Positions 16,064 to 25,223 of a DNA stretch of 37,443 bases are shown piece by piece. The stretch is from Paulinella micropora (taxonomy: Eukaryota; Cercozoa; Imbricatea; Euglyphida), in contig BJOX01000013.1 of assembly GCA_009731375.1 (NCBI GenBank), positions 368,615 through 406,057 on the forward strand. Direction: 5' to 3'. The notes under the pieces were generated by a model. The model ran no database searches and had not been told where the DNA came from. It worked only from the letters and a program-made list of their open reading frames with translations. Within the stretch, counting starts at the first letter, position 1. Each line of letters starts with the position of its first letter. The translations under genes and the position numbers were made by a program.

Positions 16064-16350
16064 TTAAATGTATTTTTTTACTTCACTTTTAATGTCAGTA
16101 AATTTCTCAAACCACGGCTGTTTCATAACCCATTCAAGATATGGCTTATCAATAAGTGCGTCATCTTGAACCTTCTTCCCGCGATACTTACCAAATGGAA
16201 AAATATCCCTTGGCTTGCCCGCCCGTGCATTTTCAATCATTGGATTTCGTCGGTAATGATCTTTTTAACATCGGTAAGAGAAAATGTTTCTTTTTTAGTT
16301 TCAATAGAGAGTTTCTCAAACTTCTCACATAGTCTGGTGAGGGTGGTCAT
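16064..16350 (-). pseudogene. DUF3820/ExoX-C-like small protein, copy 2, frameshifted
   Basis: The ATG at 16348-16350 starts MTTLTRLCEKFEKLSIETKK. After about 37 codons (near 16238) the sense moves one frame over and continues with RDIFPFGKYRGKKVQD, LIDKPYLEWVMKQPWF and a stop at 16064. The FPFGKYRGKK ... KPYLEW...QPWF signature is the same DUF3820/ExoX-C-like motif as in copy 1, which begins 28 bases downstream on the same strand. Two adjacent paralogues with diverged N-termini point to an old duplication. The signature is clear; any enzymatic role is not, since no nuclease active site accompanies it. Confidence 0.6.
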
Positions 16351-16406
16351 AGTATACTATAGGGTATATAATTTATAGAAAAAATTAATTAATTATTATC
16401 ATTAAT

Positions 16407-16615
16407 CTAGGAACGGATATGGAAGCCGTGAGGGATACTATCATTTTTGTTGATAAACTCACGACCGCACCATTTATTATCATTAACTTTCTTTTTATGT
16501 TTGTAGTATGAACTATGCTGAAATAGTTAATGTTTTGCTGTTTGCTATTTCGTGATAAATGAATTTTCTTCATTTGAAAATCTCTAACATTTTCAATACT
16601 TTCACCTAAATCCAT
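16407..16615 (-). pseudogene. Small gene at the right viral edge, frameshifted
   Basis: Starts MDLGESIENVRDFQMKK (ATG at 16613-16615). Near 16490-16500, at an A5 run, sense appears to move one frame, giving HKKKVNDNKWCGREFINKND and a stop at 16407. Open sequence also continues upstream of the ATG to about 16670 (GLNSKGLNPEVYEK). The start may therefore be internal and the gene cut by the element's right end. No family is recognised. Confidence 0.4.
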
Positions 16616-18805
16616 CTTTTCATATACTTCTGGATTTAACCCTTTTGAATTCAGCCCCTTACCTCTGAAAGTTCAAACTATCAATAGGAAGCGTCAAATG
16701 AAATTTACGAGGTTATTTTGAGGCACGAAAAAACGACCCTTGTAAATTTCATATTATACTACTGTAACTGACTTAATATCAATAGTATCAGATTGTTAGC
16801 AAGCTTTGAAAATAAGTGCACCTGACTTTTCAATTTAGTGCACCTAGATTTGCACATAGACATGTACATCACAATTAATATTTTCTAGATTTTAGGGCAT
16901 ATGCATGCGCACCTAGAATGTAAAATGTGAAAAGTATATATTGACTAGATAAAAAAACCAGCGCATGCGGATGCAGTGTGATAGACTGATCATGAGATTG
17001 TGGTTTCTGTGACTTAGAAGTAGATGGTGACGGTGCAGACTCTCTCTTGACACTGCTGTGCAAAACTATTGATATTCCTTCTAAGCAATTTATCTAGTTT
17101 ATTAACAAGGGGTTAACTAATAAGAATAGATATCAAAATATATGTACGTAGTCTCATACGTCTTAAATTAAAGTTTTTTATATATGTTCCTAGATCCTTG
17201 GAAGAGGAGGAATTTTCAAATCTAGTTTCACTTTCTGGTAGTGTATATATGTAGGTAATGACATATCTTACCAAAGTGATTACCCAAAGCTACTTGAGCT
17301 GGAACTTGTTGAGCGAGCGTCTGCAACGGGGGAGCAAAGCCACTTGTCCCGACGACAGGTTCCGTTGATATAGCCATGGGGTTTTCCAATACTGCCGGGG
17401 AAAAGTCCAACGTCTGCAACGGAAGCCAAAAATGAGTGGGGTCTGAGCGAGTGGACTGGTGGATGTCGAACGTAAACGACAGTGCCACTGCTAGAGTCCA
17501 CCCCAAATCAGATCAAAGTCAAGCATGTTGTGTCGATAGATGTTGCCGGAAACAGTCGTGACCTGCTGAACTGGCGAGCTGGACTGCTAGCAACCACTGC
17601 CACTGTCCAGAACGTTCCCTTAGGAACTCTTGACACCTTGGTGGGCTGGCTGGCTGAGCTCGAACTGCCTCGAACCACCACCCACTGCGCTGACGCAGAG
17701 ACTCAGCTCAACTCGCACAGGGCCTCACCAGTTACCTATCAAACACACACAGCAAACAGAAATTAGTTCTGCTCTGGCACAAAACACAAACAAGACAACG
17801 TCCCTCTGGGTGTTGGGGCCAGCTTTCTTCTGTACTTGGAAACACTATCCAAGGGTTCCAGCGCAATCGGCGCTTCAAGGCTTCATAACCTAACGACTTA
17901 CGATATATATACAGAAGAATGACTTTAATGATTAACCTCCTCCAACAGTAACTGACGACTGAAACGAATGGTAGGTATTAAGAACGAAACAATAACTGGA
18001 CCCACTTTGCGCCGTGGGGGCAGATATACACACTCGGTCCACAAAGCTGGATTGGCATTACTAACTAAATTGTTCTGAAACGGGATCTAACCATATAACC
18101 TGGTTAAATACATGGAGATATTAGTTACCAACCTATTACCTAACACAATTGTGTCAAAAAAGTAGACAAATTTGATCATCGAAGACGCACATTGGCACTC
18201 CGACACAAAAACATCTTATGTGCCCGCGGGCCGAAAAGATATGATCACTGTTTGAAATCTTGAGTTTGTAGCGGCGCCGTGCTGCGCGAGGGGAAAGCTA
18301 AATTTCAAATCCTATCGTGCTAGCAGACTAGGTGTCTAGATAGCTTTAAAAACTTCATAAATTTTCTTTCCATGTTTTTCATTATAATTTATCAAAATTT
18401 CATATTCTAGATACTAGAGATAGTTCTAGAGCCGGGTTTTAGCTAATTTTTTTCTGACATGGCGCCGCCGGCTGACGCAGTCACTTAAGAAATTGAACAG
18501 AATAGAGGGTATTAGAAGCCGGTTTCACGTCTCCCAGGCTTCCCCAGTTGACTATCTAACCAGCTCCAAATGTCCTTTAATAGATTATTCAATCGATACA
18601 GACAAAAGCCCACCAAACAAACGAAACAGTTGATGCAGGTCACTAAGTCATAAAATAAAAGGTATCCATACAGGGTATATTGGCATTGGTGCCACCAATG
18701 CCACCCACACCAGTAAATATCCCTTTTTCCGTACTACTAACTATTAATATATTATTTAACGTATATACCGGTTGTATTAATCCCGTCACCTAATTCACTT
18801 CCCAA
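16616..18805. other. Right viral edge and gene-poor flank with presumed 3' LTR
   Basis: The first part is AT-rich and includes a hairpin with arms ATGAAATTTACGAG / CTTGTAAATTTCAT (about 16698-16753, one mismatch). From about 17225 GC content rises. An open minus-strand frame at 17228-17506 and a plus frame at 17482-17766 overlap and match nothing I know. A perfect 23-bp palindrome centred at 18692 (arms TGGCATTGGTG / CACCAATGCCA) lies in the part expected to be the 3' LTR of the copia-type element. No gene can be supported here. Confidence 0.5.
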
Positions 18806-18817
18806 GCTCCCCCTTAA
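18806..18817 (-). promoter_or_regulatory. Polypurine tract of the copia-type element
   Basis: Read on the minus strand this is TTAAGGGGGAGC, directly followed by TTGGGAAGTG, which would be the start of the 3' LTR. It lies just after the end of the RNase H coding sequence, where plus-strand DNA synthesis is primed in LTR elements. Confidence 0.5.
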
Positions 18818-18899
18818 TGGCATTAATACCAACTGTCACTCAGGCTACACAAAGGTCCTATCAAGCGCCTTACAGTTCACTGTTGCGCAATCTTCTCGA

Positions 18900-19466
18900 T
18901 CAATTTCGAGTACTTTGGTCCCCGCTGCCTCTTAGTGTTGACATCACCGTAGTTATCTGCGGAACCAATCTTCTCCAACATTGCCTTCCCGGCAGGATCA
19001 TGGCGTTGACATACTCGTAGCGCAGATCAATGTGATCTAACTTCTGCCGGTAAATGTTGGTTGTAGCCAGATCGATGGCCCCCTTGTTATCTTCGTATAC
19101 CACAGGTGGTTTTCCCCACCCTTTCTTGGACAGATCCTTGGCCACTTTTCCTCCTGCGATCCCATGTAAACACGCATCCAGCGCGTAGATCTCGGCCTCG
19201 CAGGTCGATTCTTCCGGAGGCGCCTCCATTCGTACATGACCCTCCGGCATCTTTTCCTCTGGGTGGGGCAACGTCCCCACCGCCTCTGCTTGCAGATCCT
19301 TCTGCTTCACTAACAGCTTTCCCGCCTTTCCTTGCCTCGCGGCCCGCGCGGCTTCGGTAGTTCCACCGTAATGGTGCGTTTCATGCACACCGGGTTCACC
19401 GAACCCCCTAGCATGAAATGGAACACTGCGAGTCGGGCGCGTCGATCGCCCCAATCTCCTTTCCAA
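18900..19466 (-). pseudogene. Ribonuclease H domain of the copia-type pol
   Basis: The RNase H that removes template RNA during reverse transcription. Characteristic blocks are STCEAEIYALDACLHGIAG (about residues 87-105) and PPVVYEDNKGAIDLATTNIY with KLDHIDLRYEYVNAMI. Acidic residues E90 and D118 fit the catalytic set; the first Asp, expected upstream, is not clear. It follows the RT frame with a frame change near 19470-19490. The last 25 residues past the IDLRYEYV block are probably non-native. Confidence 0.8.
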
Positions 19467-19485
19467 TGCGCATCAGGGTAGGATG

Positions 19486-20672
19486 TCAGGCGAGTGCTAT
19501 CCTTTTGGTAGAACCGGATTCCCCGCCTGGCGTACCCTGAAGGTAACGCATCACCTGTTCCGCCTCTTGAAAGGGGAACTCCTCCTGTTTTGAAGTATAT
19601 CGGGCCATCTCGGCCACCGGCCCAAGCGTGTCATGCCGAGTCACCCGCACCCAGATAAGTATCTCGCAGACATGATACGGCGAAAACTCCTCCAGGACAC
19701 TTGAGACTCCCACCCGGCACCCGGGCATCAGCCACGGCGAATCCACAGACGATAAGTCTTTGGTTTTTAACCGCTCGCTGGCTTCCTTGATAAACGTTTC
19801 CTGGAATAACTTGATGGTCCGACCCAACTCCGGAGGCCTGCCGTCCTCGATGTCGATTCCCACCACTCCCGTTGGTAGTTCGCTCTTGAACACCTTGAAG
19901 CGGCTTTCCCCTGCTGCCCGAAACTCCTCTTTTGCTTCTTCGCTGCTGAAGCCCATCATGATGTCGTCCACATGGACGAACCCAATGTCAGGCTTATCCT
20001 GCCCCGAACGCCAACGAAAGAAGAAGCACGGAAACGCTTTGTGCTGCTCGTACCCTTGCAACACCATGAAAGGCACCAGCACTTGCATCCACCACTTTCT
20101 CCCGGCATCCGGTCGCCCGTAGAGCGCTCTTACCATTTCCCAGACATACCCCTCCTCTTCAAAGCCGAACGGGGGTACCAGATAGGTAGGTCGCATTCCC
20201 GCCTCTTCCACCTCGGCCTCTATGTAAGCCGTGCCTACATCGAACTTGCCCAATACGAGGTCGTAGAACGTCACCACCATGAAGAAGCCAAGTATGGTCA
20301 TGGTGCAGGGGGTTGGGAACGTGCATTGCCCATAGTGTTCTCCTTGTACCATGGAGTACCCCTTTGCCACCAGCCTACTCTTGTACTTTAATACTTTTCC
20401 TCCCGACTCTTTGGTCGCATCGGCGTATCGCCCCCGGCACAAGTCCCGCGCCGGTACCGACTCCCTCTTGCGCCTCCGAAAACATCCGCCCACAGGGTAG
20501 CGATCTCCTGCGCTCGGGCATCCTGGAACTTTCCGGAAGCGGTAGCCTCCTTCTCCGCCACCGGACGCGTAAACGTAGCTGCCAGCGCCCGCTCACGTAC
20601 TGCCCACTTGAGAATTTCCGTGTCTAGCATTCTCTCAACTTCATTCTCTGTTTCGTCGCCTTCAAAACGCAC
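19486..20672 (-). pseudogene. Reverse transcriptase of the copia-type pol
   Basis: The RT core is in the frame at 19486-20493. Seen are YKSRLVAKGYSMVQGEHY, GKFDVGTAYIEAEV (first catalytic Asp), LVPPFGFEEEGYVWEMVRALYGRPDAGRKWW and GFVHVDDIMMGF, where the active-site motif is HVDD and not the usual YVDD. Upstream in other frames (20388-20672) is the N-terminal RT part, with FQDARAQEIATLW. Together they cover a complete copia RT interrupted by at least one frameshift near 20450-20490. It copies element RNA into cDNA in virus-like particles. Confidence 0.85.
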
Positions 20673-21163
20673 GAAATGAGCCGGCTGCAGCTTCTTGCCT
20701 TTGCGAATGGGTCACACTCCCCTTCCACCGCACCCTCCCGGGTTTTACTCTTCCACTCCGGGCCGTAGGTCTTCTTGGCCCAATTCCATCCCCACTCCTT
20801 TGCCGGCACCTCAACGCTCATACCACGGGTCACCTCCCGCTGTTCGTCCGTTGACTCCTCCGGCTCAGGCTGTCTCAGCGTTCCTTCTTCTTCCTTCACC
20901 TCCTTGACCACGAATACGCGATCATTGTCTTCCGCCCCTTCTGGCTTAACGAATAGCCCCTCCAAGTCATCGCTGATCGGAGAACCTATGGCCTCGTCCA
21001 CCTTCAGTCCGGCGGCCTTCCATATCTGAACTATGATGGGCCATGCGGGCTGATCTTCGTCAAAGTTGATTACAAACCGCCAACGCTCGATCTCCCCCTG
21101 GACCAGCACTACATGCGCTGGGTCTCCAGGTCTAGCCCCATCCAAGCGGCCGGCAACGAGCAA
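20624..21163 (-). pseudogene. Integrase-RT linker of the copia-type pol
   Basis: A 179-residue frame between the integrase C-terminus and RT. It is acidic, with EVKEEEGTLRQPEPEES and an EWGWNWAKKTYGPEW segment. In copia elements this part is poorly conserved and links the integrase C-terminal domain to RT. It reads in another frame than the integrase fragment it overlaps (21109-21163). No separate function is suggested. Confidence 0.5.
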
Positions 21164-21895
21164 TCTTCCTCCTTACGCAACCCATGGTACTTTTTGTCGA
21201 GTAGTACTACCACGTGACAGAGACACCCGAAGGTGTGCAACAACGATAGCCACTCCACGTCCTTCTCATACAGGAACATGGTGAACAACCTCGGCTCCTT
21301 GCCCCCCGGTGGTGGTGTTAGGTTGTGTAGCAATCCAACGTGCATGAGCGCGTAACCCAAGTACACATAGGGTAGTTGCGCTTGCTTTAGTAGCTTCCTC
21401 GCACCTGCCCATATATGCTTCTGCGATACTTCCACCAATGCTTGCTTGTTAGGGTCGTTCCTTACCGCATACCGCGGTCGCACTCCCACACTCTCGATCA
21501 TTGTCATTAAACACTTGCGATCGTCGGTAAGCGCCGTCCCCGCGTATCTGCTTCACCCGGTTACCCGTCTGGGTACGGCTCATCCGGAACACTTTGCTGG
21601 CTACCAGAGACTGACGCTGCATCTCTGCGTTCAGCAACAGCTCCAAGTTGGTGTACCCAACGGTATCCTCCACCATCGTCATTAGGCATCGCTCCCCGTT
21701 GAGTAGTGGTCTTGCCAGTAGTGCGGAGATATCCACCGACCAACCTTCACCCTTCTCCTTCATTCGAGTCCCATGCGCGTTCGCGCGTTGAGGCGGCTTT
21801 TGGGCGCCGCCCGCCGCGCACTCCGGACACTCTTTACTAACGTCTTGGTTGACGTTCACTAACTTCACGTCATGCGCCTTCGCAATGGCTTGCAA
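21109..21895 (-). pseudogene. Integrase of the copia-type pol
   Basis: Two frames. The first (21449-21895) has the pre-integrase zinc Cys pair (KECPECAAG), the first catalytic Asp in GWSVDISALL, an LMTMVEDTVGYTNLELL block and a second Asp in VKQIRGDGAY. The second (21109-21507) gives the Glu in ALVEVSQKHIW and the family's ARKLLKQAQLPYVYLGYALMHVGLLHN block. So D, D and E are all present, but in two frames, with the break near 21500. It lies before RT, which is what assigns the element to Ty1/copia and not Ty3/gypsy. Confidence 0.8.
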
Positions 21896-21911
21896 CTTAG
21901 CGGCAGCGGGA

Positions 21912-22613
21912 TCATGAAATATCCGATGAAGTAGTTACTAGCCCCATGTCCCACTCCTTCTTTCGCGCCTTATTGGTAGTCCAGAAGGCCGCTTGCTGTT
22001 CTTCCGTCGAGCCCGATTGAAAACGGATTACGGAATCTTCCATGTCGAAGTATAGGAGGGCGTCCTTTTCCTCCTCCTTTACGTCCGAGACCACCGCCCT
22101 AGTGATGTAGGGCGAATCTTTTCTTAACACCAGCGTATATCCATCTAGCATCATCTTTGGTCCGGACACCAATAGCTCGGTCAGTTGCTCCCCCACCCAG
22201 AATTCCTTGAGAGGTAAGCTTCCATCCCGGCCATCACCCCTGAGGGTGGGTAGCTTGTAGTCCCCTTGCGCTTCCATCCTTGTGGTTCCGCCCACAGCGC
22301 TGAACTCTTTTACCTCGCGCTTGACTCCGTTCATGAACTCCTTGTAACTGGGCGGTGCCATGTCCGACACTGCCCCCGAGTCCAACATGGGGTCCGGGAC
22401 CTTACGCGGTCTCGTCGCCTTCCAGCGATCCATTCCCATCAGCGCGCGGTTGAGCATCATTCTTATCACTTCCATTTCCTCCTCCCGAACTTGCTCGGGC
22501 TCCCCTGGACCCCCCCATCGTAGACCACCACATGATCGGGCATGTCGCCTCCCCCTAGCGGCCGTAACCAGTAAGGCTTGGGACGCTTCTCCCAATCTCC
22601 AGCGATCCTCCAT
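21912..22613 (-). pseudogene. Aspartic protease region of the copia-type pol
   Basis: A 233-residue frame with the retropepsin active site in PMLDSGAVSDM (D78, S79, G80), followed by a beta-rich stretch with VGGTTRMEAQGDYKLPTL and LTELLVSGPKMMLDGYTLVL, as in copia proteases. The enzyme cuts the gag-pol polyprotein and works as a dimer. The first 45 residues of this frame overlap better coding sense in the upstream frame (DMPDHVVVYDGG), so the true entry point is near 22500. Confidence 0.75.
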
Positions 22614-25223
22614 GGCTTAGGATCCCAGTGCACGGGGCACCTCGGTTTGTTGTAGGGAAAAGGCCAACCAGTAGACCAGCGGTACAGCAGCCCCACGTAC
22701 TCCTGCCACCGCTCCTCGAAGTCCTGTAGGTCTCGGTGGTCGTCCCCCCACTTGGGTGGCCACGCCACCCGATTCTGGTTCACTTCATTTTGCTGTTCCA
22801 TTATCACCTCCAATCTCTTTATCCTCTCTTTTTCACTTACCAGGTCCCGTCCCTGCTCCGGCTCCACTTCCACTCGCGGCTTGCCCGGGCTCGGAGCTGC
22901 CCCCGGGGTGGGTTGACCTGGTACTGGATCAGGGGTGAGCGGCCCTTCTGTGCGTTCTTCCCTTCTCCATAGCCGCTTCTCTGCAACCTTGGTGATTAGT
23001 TGCTGCACTTCGGCGATCTGGTCCAAGCCCACGGCTCGTGCGTCCTCGCTGTAGAGCTCCGCCATAACCATCGCCAGCTTTCCGGAGGTGCCGAAGCATG
23101 TTGGTGCGCATTTCCTCATCTTTCGTGTGTTCCTGGCGCTTAGGTTTAGTGGGCGTCAGTCTACCCTTGACCTGAGCTAGCGCCCTTCCATCTCGGCCTT
23201 AAACGTCTGGGCCTTCGGGGTGTCGTAAGGCGCCGCCGCCCTGACTTGGGTCACTAATGACACAGTGTCGTCCCCTCTCCCTGGGTCCTTGGAGTCCTCC
23301 GACTCCTCGTGCACCTCCGTGGTATCCTCTGGGAAGCTACGATAGAGCTCACCATGTGCTCCCGCCACGGGGTACTCCCATTTTCCAGAAACACTAATGG
23401 GTCAACTACTTCCTCCGGAGTAGCCAGCATCTCCCGCTTTGCCTTTCCCGGCCCCGGTGTGGCAGGTCCTTGGCTTTCCGCTTGGCTCTCTGTCGGTGCC
23501 TCTGTGGTCTCCGTGGGTTTCCCTTCCACCTTTGGAGTTAGCAGGGGCATCGCTTCCTCCGTGACCGGTGACGGGGCCATCTTGCCTTTCGCTACTATCG
23601 GCGTCACGGGACCTTGATCCCGCACCACCCCACTCGCTTTAGGTCCGAGTCATACCTTCCGGCATGAACCGGGTCCTTCATGGCCCGATATTGTGTCACC
23701 GCCGCTTTCACCGTGCGATAAGGCACTCGTTCTCGATACACCTTCCGGTTCCTCGGAACTCCCGGCTCTTCCCACTTCACCTTATCCCGGTTGATGCTTC
23801 AGTTGTAGAGCAACCCGGTGTGCTCCTCTCGCAGAATAGTGAATATAATGGGCACCAGTGACCGGTCCCAATTCACCCCCCGCCTCTGAGCTTCTTGTCG
23901 GGTTAGATGCTCCACCATCTTGTCCGGCTTGGCTCGCCCGACCAGGTGCCCAAGACCACGTTCCTCCATTTCCACCACCAAATAATATATTATGTGGCCA
24001 GCCGATACGCCGGCATCAGCGCCCACTCACGCGCCTTAGCACTTATGCTCTCATCCACGTAGTAGCGCTTTCTCTTGTCTCGGTGGTTGGTGCAGAACAT
24101 CATATCCCCGATGAGTAGCCCGGCAGCGTCGGCCCTTACCTGTTGGTACTCCGACTCCAGCGCCTCCTTTCGGGTCCTCATGCACCGGTCTCTGCCGAAC
24201 GTCGAACCGTAGCACCTCCCTCCAGGCGCGCTTCCACCACTCCCACTGGCTCGTCATCCTCATGTCGCAGGTGTTCGGGCGGTATGTCGTAGGTCTCGGG
24301 ACCATACTTTAAAGGTTCGGGCAATGAATAAATTGAGTCTGGTGTTTGCGGAGTAGCTACTGTCTTGTTCTCTCCGGCTCCCGTCTTACTCCCCGCCCTC
24401 TTCACCATCAATGCCCTAGGTGGGTTGCGCCCGTACTTGAGTCTTCGAAACTCAAGCCGATCAATTTGCAATTCCACATACTGGTCCAACAAACCCGGTC
24501 CTGAGGGAATATCCCTCATCCACGAACGAGATACAAACTCCGCCGGAGCCGTTGACACACCGAAGGTTACCAGCCTCCGCCGCCCCGACCCGTACTGTCT
24601 GAACTCATGCGTCACTGCTCCTCCGTTGTCCCGGTATTGCCTTACCACACTAGGAGCTTCCTCTCCATCTTCTTGACTAGAGTCGTATGTGGCATCGCTG
24701 TCCCATTCGTAGAATTCGTCATCTTCCATGGTTCTTTACCTTCCAACCACCTCTTCCTAGTTGGCACCTTCTTTTCCTCTTCAGGCTCGCTTGGAGTTTG
24801 CCAGTGACCCGGCAGGGACCCTGGGATCGCCTTCGCCCCCCCGTCAGTCATACCATCGCTCGCCCTCAGAGGTACGTAGTCGTAGCCAGCGGTGAATAGA
24901 GCCACTCCTTCGGCCTCCGTCCAGTCAGAGTGAGTAGCAGCCTTTGCAGAGCCGCCCGCCTTGTGCGCTGCAGCTCCGTTCAGACTACCTCCCACCTGGA
25001 TTGCCTTCGCCTCTCCGCCAACCACGCGCGCCTCCTTATTCGTCGCAGGCGCCCGGTCGCCCTCCCTAGGAGCAGTCAGAGCATTGACAAAGCTATTGAA
25101 CTCATCATAGTTGCTCACTTCCGGAAACACGCCCAACTCTCTTTCTAGTTGACTGGTGGTACTAGCTAGCTCACTGCTTTCAGGTTGAGGCGCCCTACTC
25201 TCACACGTTTCAGGTGTGGGCAC
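22466..25223 (-). pseudogene. Long unassigned segment between gag and protease
   Basis: Several overlapping frames (24642-25223, 24178-24729, 23990-24305, 23799-24026, 23254-23628, 22466-23119) form about 2.6 kb of coding-like but broken sequence. Visible parts are an Ala/Gly/Glu-rich low-complexity stretch, a more ordered part around EFRQYGSGRRRLVTFGVS and LLDQYVELQIDRLEFRRLKYG, a Pro/Thr/Glu-rich part (TPKVEGKPTETTEAPTES) and a helical ERIKRLEVIMEQQNEV segment. None is recognised. Ordinary copia elements have little or nothing here, so this is a family-specific expansion or a captured sequence. Confidence 0.5.

Larger units (their letters stand above)
1285..16700. mobile_element. Endogenous Polinton-like virus / Maverick-type element
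   Basis: An AT-rich block sits between GC-rich host DNA. It encodes the PLV/Polinton core: rve integrase, packaging ATPase, adenain-like protease, penton-type minor capsid protein and major capsid protein, plus a fibre with a self-cleaving chaperone. Both edges are estimated from the change in composition (left about 1285, right about 16640-16760). No terminal inverted repeats or target-site duplication could be matched by eye. Protein-primed PolB, primase and helicase are missing. Virion genes are mostly on the plus strand. The integrase end and the extreme right end are on the minus strand. Single-base frameshifts and TGA stops recur, so the copy is probably not functional as assembled. Confidence 0.88.

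Noticed and set aside
1285-16760. Terminal inverted repeats of the viral element
   Set aside because: No match was seen between the first 120 bases after 1285 and the last 150 bases before 16760, in direct or inverted orientation, beyond short A/T runs.
19972-20391. Plus-strand frames across the copia pol region
   Set aside because: GC-rich antisense frames opposite clear RT motifs. No independent support.
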